A stretch of 64,000 bases of DNA from Branchiostoma floridae (taxonomy: Eukaryota; Chordata; Leptocardii; Amphioxiformes; Branchiostomatidae), in contig NC_049981.1 in assembly GCF_000003815.2 (NCBI RefSeq), forward strand, positions 13,512,153-13,576,152. The letters run 5' to 3'. Below the pieces are notes generated by a model that ran no database searches, had not been told where the DNA came from, and saw nothing but the letters and a program-made list of their open reading frames with translations. The first letter of the stretch is position 1; each line of letters begins with the position of its first letter. Position numbers and translations under genes: made by a program. Positions 24,620 to 37,400 of the stretch are shown piece by piece.

Positions 24620-27600
24620 TTAAGCGTATGGATCAGTAGACGTGGAACCTCGCTCCTTGCACTCAAACTTGTACATCAAGTCAGTCACCCTGTCCACCTC
24701 CTGCAGTACCGCATCCGTCCGCTGGAAGGTCTCTTTCATAAAGTATTCCGGAAGTGGAGCCTCATCTTCAGAAACGCATTTTTTAGTTAAGTCAAAGGTC
24801 GTAAAATGTCACAGAATACATCATAAATTATTATCTAATTTCCGGTCTTCAACTTCCTGTCTTATGGAAGCCAGTGGTAGAATGCATAGTCAGAATCAGC
24901 GAGAGATTATAGATAAACAACAATAGAAAAAACAAGGATTCACACAAAACCTTGATTTCCTGTTAATTTCGTAATCGATGATGTGAATATTGGATAGATT
25001 TGACCCTATAGATATACACGTACATGCTATATGTATAATTGTATCATAAACGACAATACTGCATGAGCATAACATAATTACCTTTAGTTGAGCGTTTTCT
25101 TTGGAAATAAATTCGTAGGCACAAAAATGAAAATGGTTGCCATGAGTTAACAAAGACAGACAATGTCAAATACTGAAGTTACCGTCAGAGACTTGGGACT
25201 CATGGCGCATGCCCAGAAGACTCCTGAAGGAGTTCCAGAAGTAATCTCCCATCGCGGTGTCCACCTCAATGTCGTCTGACGTCTGACAGTAGCTCAGCCA
25301 GTTACACAGCATCCCGACGCCTAGATTCATCTGTGGAAGACATAAGCAGAATTTCGGTTTCAATACAAGAAAAAAAAATTAAATCGGTACCCCTGTCCTC
25401 ACGAACTGAGTGGATGTAGCCATGAGTCATCAATTCCTGCGCATCGCTTGTAATCACTTCATTCCTGTCGATATGTCTACAACATTGGACCAGGGCCAAG
25501 TATGAGGCATCCAAATTCTTCAAGTATCGTATTACACCATTTTCTGTGTACTTAACTACCACTGACTGCGAACTCAGCCCAGACAAACAAACACAGCAAA
25601 TGATTACAATACCTCAGTTTTCATGCAGGTAAATATTGATTACCATGTCGATTCAGTCTTCAATACGAAGACGAAGTTGGAGCAGTATAGGCTAATTTTG
25701 ACTCTTAAGTTGAAATGATATACAACATGACCAAAAAGACCCCATATAGCTAAAGAAATGGACTTTCTCTGACCAGGTATGTGATGAAGACCAAGACGAA
25801 TGTAGAAAAGTACAGAGGTCCCATCACACGATCCACTCTCTTCATATCGTCGGCAAAGACATCGACGAACGGCCTCCCCAGGCCCATCTCAAACAGCACG
25901 TACGATGTTTCCTTAAAGGCGGAGAAGCTCTTCATGTGTTTGCCGAATATCAGTATCCCGCAGAAGCCGTAGGCCACTATGATAACCAGCATGTACACCG
26001 CATACCCAAAGGCCTCACGGTATATCAGCTGGTATAAAAAAAAGGGAACACTTAATGACTTATTTTACACATTATTGTTGTCATTTCAGTTTTAAGATGT
26101 AACTATGAAGTCCAGAGGTTTCATTCGGAATTTATTGGATCAACAGAAGCAACTCAAAAGAGTTCTACGTACACGAGGCAAAGCAAAGACAGTAGCAACA
26201 CTCCTGGAGAAGTTGAGAACCCGCAGGATGCTGAAGGTACTTATGAAGATGGAGAAGGACAGGACCGACTTGAAGGTTGTGTCCCATTGGCTGGCAGCAC
26301 TGATGTTCACAAACTCATTAATGCCGTGTAGTTCTGTTTAAGATATCACCAATATACATTACATATATCCCATAGAATTGAAAAATTATTTGTGTGTTCG
26401 GCTTTTAACGTGTGGCATTAAGACTTGGCCTATTGTCACCACACGGACATCGCTTTTGTTACATATATGCAATAATAAAGGATGTGTCTCTACTTTGTAC
26501 CTTTTACGCGCTGTATATCACCCAATGCAGCAGCTGCCCGGATGTACCGTAGTCCGAATGTCACAATAACGGCTGTCGACAAGCCAATGTTGCACAGGAT
26601 CAAAATGTTCCAGAAGCTGCCGAAGTAAAGACGGCCGTTCTTTCGGATATTGCCTATTTCACGAAGGGCGTTGTAAATGAAGAATAGGAGGAACAGGATG
26701 TGGAAAAGCATCTGGACGAAGTCGTCTGTTGTCTCGTACTGGAACAGTCGGAAGGTCTGGATGTTTGGCTGCAGTTCAGCAGCGCCCCCTGGGATGTACT
26801 GCAGGGTGATGACCACGGTGCTGAACAGCTTGACGTCAGGGTGGTAGAAGTTGGCCCGGAGGATGAGAGTATCGGAAACCATCAGGATCCAGTTGGTCTG
26901 CTGTAGGAGGTCTATCACTGCACCGGCCTGGCCAGCATCCTGTGGCAGGTCCACTGTGGTAATACACGCCGAACTACACGCCGAACTTCCGTTTCTGAAA
27001 ACCAAACAAATTCATTAACACAGCGTATTTTGATTACGAGATAGAAAAACGAAATCCTGTGGGCAAACAAAATAAAGGAACACGGCAAACATGTGTTTAT
27101 ATACCTAAAAGCATGCCAAGATGTGTGTGGTTTCCATTGTAATGAACAGTTCGGTTCGCTCAAGGTCGGTCCTGAACTGCATGTATTTGCTTTGTTTCAG
27201 CAGCTCAGGGTAGAGCCCATGCCCCAAAAGCTCGAGATCTATTTGTCTTGTTGGGTCATCTGAAAGATGGAGGAAGCGGGAGTTACACAATTAGAAATAT
27301 ATCATATAAGCTTACTATTTAACCGAAAGAAAACAGCGGAAGGAAAGGGAGTTACACAATTAGAAACATATAAGCTCACTATTTACGAACGAAAACAGTC
27401 CCAAGCAAAATATGTAATTATAACAACAAGCTGAAGCTTTGAAATCATCGATGCTGGTCACCTGGATAGATGGTGGTTCTCTCCAGGCGAACCGGACCGA
27501 TCCGGAATGCGTTTGTTCCTGTCGGAAACTGTTTGTCCAGCCACCTCAGCTTCTTCCCGCTGTATCCACGCTCTGGATGAAGGGACGGCATCAGTTCAGA

Positions 27601-28449
27601 CGACAGCCACTCCCAAGCGTCGTCTGCCGTGGTGACCTGTCGAATATCCGCAAAATTGATTATACACAGAGAGGGAGAGAGAGAGAAGGGGTCATCATGG
27701 GTCAACTTGTGAGGGATAATTTGCCTAATAGTACCTCATCATATCCGGACAGCAGGCTGTTCTCCAGCGATGTCCGGACGTGGTAGGTGTGGCTGTCGAA
27801 GTCCAGAACCCCGATGTAGAAGGCATTCGCAGTGAAGATCAGTAGTATCATCAGGGTAACCAGGATGTTTCTACCCGCAGCCATCCTTTCCGTCCAGTTC
27901 GGGTCATGGTCGGTTTTCTTCGGGGCTGGTGGTAAAACCCTCGGCTCAGGGACTAAAAGAAATGTATATCATACCAATTTTAGAATAAAGACATATTCAA
28001 TAAATATTGTACGGCAACAATATCATTGTTCATTAAAGCAGCGATGTTTTCTAATGATGTACATATAAACGTTTAACTTGTTGAAGATAATGTATCAAAC
28101 AACATGCATCATGTACTGATTTGGTTAAAAGAACAGCTTTGATAAGGGCAGTATCCAGTATCACCTTCCTTCTAGTAGAAAACTATCATGATGATCTTGT
28201 GAGACAAGTCATTATGGAATGTTTTGTCCACGGTATCGTTTGGCTAGCTATTATTTTCAGCAGTGCACTGTTACACGTAAAATCGTAAAAGGATGTACCA
28301 TCATAATCCTTGTTATTCTTTTGAACAATACCGATCGGGGACGGCTGTTTCTCCCCTGCTTTCATCCCCAAAGCATTTCGAACACAAGATGTCACAGAGC
28401 AAACCATCGGTGCGATGATGACTGCCTTTGTGCAGGCAGCCAGAAAGAT
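24620..28449 (-). other. Polycystin exons 35-43: polycystin (TOP) domain and cation-channel helices
   Basis: Exon 36 has TM segment [20 protein letters not shown]. Exons 37-39 form the extracellular polycystin domain ([52 protein letters not shown]). Exons 39-42 hold the voltage-sensor-like helices and the pore: [54 protein letters not shown], pore segment [13 protein letters not shown], last helix [17 protein letters not shown]. The S4-like segment has few Arg/Lys, as usual for PKD1 proteins. The last exon is a charged, possibly coiled tail ([20 protein letters not shown]). Exon 38 breaks the frame. Confidence 0.82.
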
Positions 28450-31400
28450 CTGCAAAGTCACGACATAAATGGGTTAAGTAAAAAAGCTGATATCTAATTT
28501 CCATATGAGGTATTGTAGCCTGTTTTGAATCTTGAGGATCGTTTTGCCATGGAATTGCAATTGGTACCTCATCTTCTTCCTTTTACGAGAACAATTACCA
28601 TACCACTAACGATTTAAAGATTGAGAACAATACATGAAGAAGAAGAAGAACTTTATTGCACGACAACTGTAGAGGATACAGTGTTTGGCAACTTGAACAT
28701 ACAATACATACAGAACAGAACACTACATGAGTTACTAGTATCTAAAAAATTGGTTCCTCGTTTTCATCCTTTTACGAGGACAATTATCAAATTATCGCGC
28801 CACTGACGATTCAAAGATTGAGAACAATACATGACTGATACCAACCTGAACAGGTTCCAGTAAAAATGTAGAGAACAGGAATGTCAGGACGAAGTCCTTC
28901 AGCCAGGCCTGGCTTCTCCCAGCTCCAAACTGCAGACTGTACACGATGACGAAGAAGCTGCTGCTGACAGACGTCAGGGTGGCGAGGATCCACGCCACCG
29001 TCTTGTACGGAAACCGGCGGGTGGACAGAGATGTCGGCGTCTCCAATACATCTGAAGGGATCTGATCTACCAAAGGGAGCTGCTTACGAAACATCGGTAC
29101 AAGGATGATGTAAACTGGCAGGAACACCGTGAACGACGTCGCTGCAGTACCAAGCAATTCCGAAAGACGGAGGGTGAATACGCCGATGTCAAGGAAAACC
29201 ACATCGTCTGCACCAACTGTGACCCCGTACCACATGGCGCTGCCCACCATCCACAGGGTGATCTGAGTCAGGCAGCAGACCAGGCGCTGCGCCCGGCTGA
29301 AGTGTCTCACACCGGAGTTACACATAACTGACAGGAGCAGATGTTCGTCATATAGCAGATACGAAAACGTCGGTAGGGAATACTCCGATATCCTAGGACA
29401 CATCATAAAGACATGTATCGAGATTTCAAAGAAAGGTTACATCTTAGAACATATAAGATTTACTTTTTTTACGATATATTGGCTTGTACCTATTACCCAT
29501 CGTATCCTGGACTAGATTTTATAGAACACTGAAGACAGATAACGTGATTAGTATTGTCATTAATGGAGATCCAAAAGGTATGATATTTCCTTGATATATA
29601 GATTATAGATTATCATTTTATCTGATACATTACTTTGTCGTATTGGATGAGGAGTTGAAGATCAAAGAATCATTTAAATATTAGATCATTTATTCAAGAT
29701 ACTTTGAAAGTACAAGAGAGGTGAAACCTCACTGTCCTCACCTCATGTCTCCTTCAGGCACGACCTTTAACGTCCTGATTGTCCTACCGTCTCCTTTGTG
29801 TAAAGACAGCCAGGCGCAACATGGAAAAGGGAATCTGTAGTAAAAAGAGACAGTCACTGTTGTAGTTAATCTCAAAGGGCAGTTATTAGGTCTTAATCTG
29901 AAACGTGCTCATTATGTACAGGAGAACGTCTTAGTAATTTTTTTAAAGTTTTCTCAGTACAAGACGAAGAGACCACACAGAACTATAGCTTACACTTAAA
30001 AACAGCATCTCTTCTTCCTATCTATCAAAGTTAGATAGGTCATGATTGTGAATAAGCACGAAGAGCCCACAGTTATGATATATTATGGTACTGTACCCAC
30101 CCCTGTGATGTCTGTACATCCCAGACTGTGATGTTGTCTATGAAGAGTGACTCCATGGCGCCCTTCCCGGAGCTGTCGTGCCAGACCTGTACAGACTGGA
30201 GCTCGCCGATAGAGGCTGGTGTCGTCATGATGTGGTACGTGTCACCACCTCGGGCTAGGATCTAACGACATGTATGAACAAGACGGTCTATCATTATAGT
30301 TATCATTGATGAGCTGTGTTTGCTTTAAAAGTGTTATTTCCAGTGATATTTCTGCATTACTTTGTTTTGTGGTATTTTGTTACCACTTTGGTATCAATAA
30401 TGGTATACTTTGTACAAAATAAGGCCATAAATACCTTTTCATGTTAGCCATAGCATAGTTATTTCACTGATATAAAATGCTCAAAACGCGTGTATACTCA
30501 AGTAAAATGAATACAGCACTTCGTACCAAACCAGCGGTGTTGAGCGTAACCATGGCCGTCCTGCCCTCTGACCCTGTGATCATCAGCCCGACCACAGACG
30601 CCGTGCCGGCATCAGGCTGGGTTCCCGTACGGACAGACACGACGTAGACGTAGTCCGCACCAGGAACTTCTGATGGGATTGTCGACACTTTGGGAACAAC
30701 CGCCATGCTGGTGTTTGATTTGTCCAGCTTTGCTGCTTGTCCAAGAGTAAAGCTGGTGGCCACTTTGTTGTTCATAAAAATGTTGCTCTGAAGAAAAGCG
30801 TTGATAAGTAGATATTAGACGTCCATTGATAGTTACAAATAAAGTATAAATTTCCATACCACAGAATAATTATGTAACTATCCGGAGCAGAAAAAAAGTG
30901 AGAGCGTCACAAGCTATCACAGATAATGCTATGAGGCTTAGAATATGATAACAGATTTACAAGAAAAACAATGAATGTATTGATTGACATACCTGGATAT
31001 TAGACCTCAGTATTAATAGGCGGGACATCAGATATATCATCCACAGAACAAAAATTGTTCCAAACACGGTTGAATTTGTGGACAATTTGTCTATGTTGCG
31101 ACCAAGTTTGTCAAAATTCACGAAATTTGGAATCGCCACAGAAGATGTTGCCAAAATCACCCTGTTGCTTTTCCATTGCTGTCTCGTCTCATGTCACATG
31201 CGCATCGGGTGGTCGTCTCGTTCGTTTCAATCCAACCTGCGGTACAGATAGTACAGTAAACTATTCGTGATTTTCCCCAAAGCAAGAACTAATAAATAAA
31301 TTGGCACTCGTATTTCGGAGAAAGGCGAGTTTCGGTTCAAAATAGCGCTAGAAATTATCGATATCATCCTAAACTTCGATGGATTCTGCGTTAACCAGTA

Positions 31401-34400
31401 TCATAATCCTACTAGGTTAGTCAGTATATATAAAACCTTGCAGCGGTGGTTATTCCAGATCTGTTTTTCCATTTCCCACATCAGACAGGAGACTGCAGCA
31501 GTCTGTAGGGTGAAGCCTGATGGGTTGCCATGGCGACCCGGAGGGGGCGTGGTCTGGGAGCCTCGATCCGCTGACGTCAGCAGTCGTCTGAAACCACTGT
31601 CCGGTGTGTCTCTACCTGATGACACAGCTGCATGGGAAAATCAGAGGAAAACATCAACACATTTGTAATCTCACTATTTCATTCTTTTTAAAGAAACATT
31701 TGATGGAGACCTTTCAAAAGCTGACATCTGATTGTTGATGCTAGTATTTGAAAGCACGATGGCAGGCAAAAAACATAGCAAGAATATGTAACAAGATTAT
31801 GTTTACCCTTGTCCTTCACCCCGACTATGACCCAGCCGTCTTCGCTTTGTACCTCCGGAACGAATGAAAAGGTGAAGTTGGAGTAAACTAAGCCGTACGG
31901 CATCTCAAAGCCGTCATAATCAGTGACGTCAGGAGGTTTGACAGTTGTTGTGTAGTCGTACTCTTCTTCAGTTGGGAAGTCGTGAATCCGGACGTACACC
32001 TGCAGCTCCGTGTCGACGTCATCGACTGAGAATCGGAGCAGAGGCACCTGGCCTCCATCGGCAATGTACATCGCGTGATACTTCATGTCGGTGTCATGGC
32101 TGGGAACCTTGGTGAGCGGGAATGATTTCTTTGCATCATCGAGTTTCTGCTTGTATGATGTCGGCAGGGTCTCGTGATACTGCTTTTCTGTGTCATCCAT
32201 GGTCCTAAACTGCACTATAGACTTCAGACCAACGGTGATACTTGGACTGTCATTGAGGGACTGGCCCTCATGGACATCGGTATCTTTGGTGATTGTCATC
32301 ATGACTACAGGTGAGGATACTTCGGCATCGTCTTCACTCCACACGAAAGGATCATTGTCAAACACCACAACCTGCGTGAGATACAGGATTAACGATCGTA
32401 ACATATATTGTTGATCGTAGAGCCTTCATGTGGACTTGCCACATTTGTTTTGAGAAACAGCTTTAAGAAATCAAACTGCTAAAACAATTGCATACAACTT
32501 CTTTTATTGTCAGTGTACTGTTTATAATATGGTTAGATGCTGATAGATTTGTGAAAAAGAACGGTCCAATGTTAGGACTATAATCTCACCATTATACCGG
32601 CATCCTCAGGAAGGCCATCTTCCTTTGTAAGGTCGATGAAGCCGATATCCCGATCGATAGGAACGGTCCCAACATCAGGGATGCCCCTTCTCACTGCCGT
32701 GAACACACCGTCTGCCTCGAAGTGTGCACCCTCTCCTCCCGGTAATGTTTCATCCAACAGCTTATCTGCTGCTGTCTCCAACAGGTCCAGCAACTGCAGA
32801 GTTTCACCCTTTATCTAAATTGTACAAGAGTTCGTATATTTACATAACCTATACTTTATTATGCATGGCTTTTCCTAACTTTTGATATGTTACTTACAAA
32901 TTAGATACATTATGGCACTTTGCATTAGACCACAGCAAGTAAATTTTATGGATGACATCCTCCGCAGACTGCAAAAATAGTGCGATAGGGCGAAAAAAAA
33001 CAAGATGGGTGAAAGAAAACAAGATGGCTACATTTTCAAAAATAGGCACCATAAAGTTGTGATGAATGTTGTAAATAGAATTAAAGGGGCAAAACATGTT
33101 ATCAGAGCCAACTAGGTATTTATTCCTGTATTTAAGACATGCACTGGTGTGGTAAAAGTGACACTAGTGTGGTAGACTGGCATCACTAACAAAGTTGGTA
33201 AGCACACTCATAGCTTCCATATTGGTGGCACTTTTACAACTATCCAATAAGTTTCATTTCTACAACTACAGTCCTGGGTACCTACCGAGTGTCACATCTA
33301 TAAGTACAATTATTAGGCAACAACACAATGTATTTGCTCATTTTGGTACTTCATCGTCATGTTGACCGTCCCTGCAGAAGAAAACAAATCTTGTTTTTTT
33401 TCCGAAATCAGGCGAAAATTAATGCGCGCGCTGATGTCATCCATAAAATTTACTTGCTGGGGCCTTAACTATGCAAAATAAGTTAGAATTTACAGAGTTG
33501 GTATCTATGGATATTCCACATGCGATGCATTACATATGTTACATGTGGCAATGTCCTATCATGAAAAACACTGCGATTATAGAATACCCTCATTGATTAT
33601 GCAAATTAGGTCAGAAGTTACATAATTTGCATCTCATTTTTAAATATCTGTCTAAGCTACCTGCATACCAAATATCATGGAAAGAGGTTCTTCATTTATC
33701 CAGGGACGATTTTTATCAAAAATGTCCATGCAGTCACAGAGCAAGCCACTAGGGGGTCCAAACCCACTCCACTTTTCTTTTAGTTATCTGCGACAAAAAA
33801 TAAAGATAGGAACATGTCTAGGAGAAAAGATACAAAAATCGGAAGTTCCGGTTATCATGGAGATAAAAACGTCACTTGATTGTCAATGAAACATTTTTAA
33901 GCCTGTTCAGTTCGAGAATAAATGAAATAGGCACCTACCCGAGACTTGAGACGTTCTTGCTCTTTCTCCTTTCTCTCCAGTTGTTCTATCGGTGACATGT
34001 CGGGGGAATCAACGTCTATCAGGTCTTTCACCTCATCAGTGACGCCAAAGGAAAGGTCAAAACTCGTGGCCATGGCAACAATCTCCCTGCAACTGCTTTG
34101 AGCTCGTAGTACCGACGATGTCGCGTAAGTCACTTCTGTAAGTTTTGCATATGACGCGCAATCAGTCACGTATAAGACAATGGACGAGATAAAGTGGGAT
34201 GGCATTACAAATAACTAAAACATTCACCTTAGAACACTGATTTCATTTAAAGCAGAAGATTGGAAGAAAAAAAAGAACCTTTCAGAAGCTCCTTATGATC
34301 ATCCAGTGACCCTTTGAAGTAGTTCACCTTGTCATCAAGAGTTTGAATGAGAGCAGGTATATCCTCCTGCAGTTGAAGAAATTTTGACACTGGTTGTAAA

Positions 34401-37400
34401 AATCATCAAACGAATACAACTACTACGACAACTAAATTACATCAACTGAAGAAAGTTTGTACGTGTGTGGAATCTATTACCTTCATTAGAAATGACGTCT
34501 GTGTTGAGGATTCCTGGGTGGCCATGAAAACATGAGGCTGATGAGTTGACTTAGCTTGACCTGCTGTCAGAGGTGGGATTGTGGGCTTAGTCGACACGTG
34601 TTCGGTAGAACCTTCTTCAGTCATTTCTGAGTCAATGTCTGTTACGAAAACGATCAGGTGGAAATAAGTCATGACTGAAACAATCTATGCATACCATCTT
34701 GTTCGTTATTACCAGGTAATGAAGGTATGCATATATTGTATAACATCTATCCATTTCAACGCAAACACACACATTTCTTCACAAGTAAATGGTTTTCTTT
34801 TACATGCTATCAAGTAATTTGATTTCATTGTTTACCCCCAAAGATGTCTTGAAACAATGTCGTTTTCATGGTTGCTGATCTGGTAAACACCACGGTTGAA
34901 GTGGATGTGTCTTTGAGGGGAAACCAGCCGGTTGATCTAACCGATGTAGTAGACGCAGCAGTGAGTGATGTAGTTTGCTCTGTAGTGCGTAATGTTGATG
35001 TTGATGTTGATGCTGATGTTGAAAGTCCTTGACGAAGGCGAGAAAAAAGATAAAGGAATGGAATAAAACAAACTTTCTTCCCATTTGCCAACACCCACTA
35101 GTACCACAAGAAGAAAAATTGCTGACGTTACATGTATCACCTCCATTCACCATTTCATTTTGATAGTGAGAAATTACACAACGTTGGAGGGCAATGGTTG
35201 TAAGAATTAACAAACATTCCTGTATGTTTTAGCACACAACAACGAAATACAATCAGCAAAAACGTACTGTGACACTCGTTTCCGTCGCCTATAAATCCGT
35301 CCAGACACACACAGTGGTAGCTCCCATCCGTGTTCGCACAAAAGGCGTTGACGTCACACACTGACTCTGCACTGCTGCATTCATCAATGTCTAAAAGGAA
35401 TTAATGTGAATAATGATAAAGTTATTGTAACTCAACACAAAGAAATTGAGTTATTTCTTGCAGCCAATAAAACAATGAGAAAGTGAATCGCGACTTAATT
35501 TCCATTGCCATGTGTACCCTAACTCGGAATCTATTTTTTCTCAGACAAAAATCAAGAACAGACCTTGGCAGCCGCCCTCCCCCATGACGTATCCAGCTGA
35601 GCAGACACAGTCGAAGTAGCCGTGACCGTTGATGCAATCGGCGTTGATGCCGCAGATGGTTGGATTCTCCAAACACTCGTCAATGTCTAAAACAAAACAG
35701 TTTCCTGTCAAATCCTGTTAAAAGTAGCATGTCTGGTAATCAGTCAATACTATTGATTAGAAAAAAAACGCGTAGTACAGAATAAAACATTTTTGTAACA
35801 CACCAGTACAATTGTGGCGATCAGCATCTAATCTGTAACCATCCCTACAGAGGCAGTGGTAGCTCCCACCAGTGTCGACACAGGTCTGCTCACATCCGCC
35901 ATTTGATGACGCACATCCGTCCACAACTGTTCATGACGTGTCATAAGAGGTTACATTAAATCATTTGATAAACACCAGAAATAGAATCGATGATATTGAA
36001 TAGTCTCTTAGTCACCATAACGGACTGTGAAAATAAGAATCACTTACGAATCAGGCCCAGTATCAAAAATATAGATATTATTAAGATCTGCTATTTCATG
36101 CCATAAAGTGTTCTAAAAATGTTCCATTTCTGATGAAAATCAATACCTAGATTCATTTGACAGATGAAATGGCCTTGACCAGTACATCGACCATCAAACC
36201 AGAAGCGCTCCCTCCAACAGAGAGCATACGCGCAGTCTTCAACACCACCCTTGTTATTCGGCTCACGTGGCTTCCAGTTGGTATAATCGCCTGACGTCAG
36301 TGTTTGGCCGTCCTCAAATACCCAATGGCCCTCGGTGCTGACGTCAGTCATCCCAATCCAGCGTTTATGCTCTCCCAGACTGAAGAGAAAATTGTCGGTC
36401 GCATTGTCTTTGGGCATGGCTAACAGGCCACCGTCTTCGGCACACCTCTGTCTTGCTTCGTCGTACGTCTTCAGCTCGAAAAAGTATTTGTAGCACACTC
36501 CGTTAAATTTGATGTAGTCAGATAGTGGACAACCTGGAGAACGATGATTATCTCCATGAAAAAGGACATATTGTTTTTTGAGTGCGTCTGTCTGTGTGTT
36601 TGTATGTGTGTGTTTGTATCTCTTTCTCTCTCTCTCTCTGTGTTCATGTTTCCGGATTATTGTAGTCAACATCAGTCAGGAAACTCTAGATGGATTACGT
36701 TGATGTTTGGTATGTTGGTTAGTAACGTTACATGTATTGGAAAAACGAAGGGCAAGATTGCTTTTTGGCCCTCTGGTAGGTGACCTTGGTACTGCAGCAG
36801 AACGTCTGCTTTTTTTGTATCTGTTGACCTGCACGTGCTATGGTCTAAATTTGGTGGCAGATAGCTTCTGATGTAAAGAATAAGTGGTTTTCACCCTTGA
36901 ATAGCTGCTATGAAACTAAAAGGACGTTTTGTCAAAATCTTCCAACGAGGATAACTGAACAAAGGAACAACGATTTTTCATGATATCCAAAATGCTGGTG
37001 GCTAAGACAGCGATGTACAGAATGAAGTGTGAATCATTAAATTGGGATCTAATTTAGATAATTAATGAGGCAAATCTATCATAGAGTGTTCTTCATGATA
37101 AGACTCGAATAATGTAACATAATCATATAGTTTATGGTCGGTTGAACATTAACAGATATGATCCTTTCCAATTTGCATAAGATCTACCCCTGTGTCCAAT
37201 GTCAGGCCATTCGATGGAGAACCGAAACGGCAGGCCACTTCGAATCCTCTCAGAATGTGGCCAAAAGAATATCTGAAATGCAGTAAGAATTTCTAGAATA
37301 CACTACGAATTTCCAGGAATAGTAAAGAATTTTCATTCTGACGGCAATTTGGCTCATTCCTTCTTGTGTGAAGGGGATATAAGGTCCATTTGGAATTCCC

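Noticed and set aside
31236-31300. Alternative upstream acceptor (TATTAG at about 31289) that would give the [11 protein letters not shown] frame for exon 30
   Set aside because: It adds 18 residues ([12 protein letters not shown]...) in the middle of the GPS motif and still leaves the second frame change unresolved, so it does not rescue the exon.
31524-31537. X-box-like palindrome GTTGCCATGGCGAC
   Set aside because: It lies inside coding exon 29 of the polycystin gene and is explained by the codons; no start site is near.
32894-33000. Possible extra polycystin exon with a good acceptor and donor ([12 protein letters not shown])
   Set aside because: It would leave in phase 2, while exons 26 and 27 join perfectly in phase 0 without it. 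Its core (ATGTCATCCATAAAATTTAC) is shared with repeat sequence at about 33440, so it is repeat-derived.
36544-36783. Frame rich in Cys-Val and Ser-Leu ([20 protein letters not shown])
   Set aside because: Translation of a TG/TC microsatellite in the intron before the CLECT exon.
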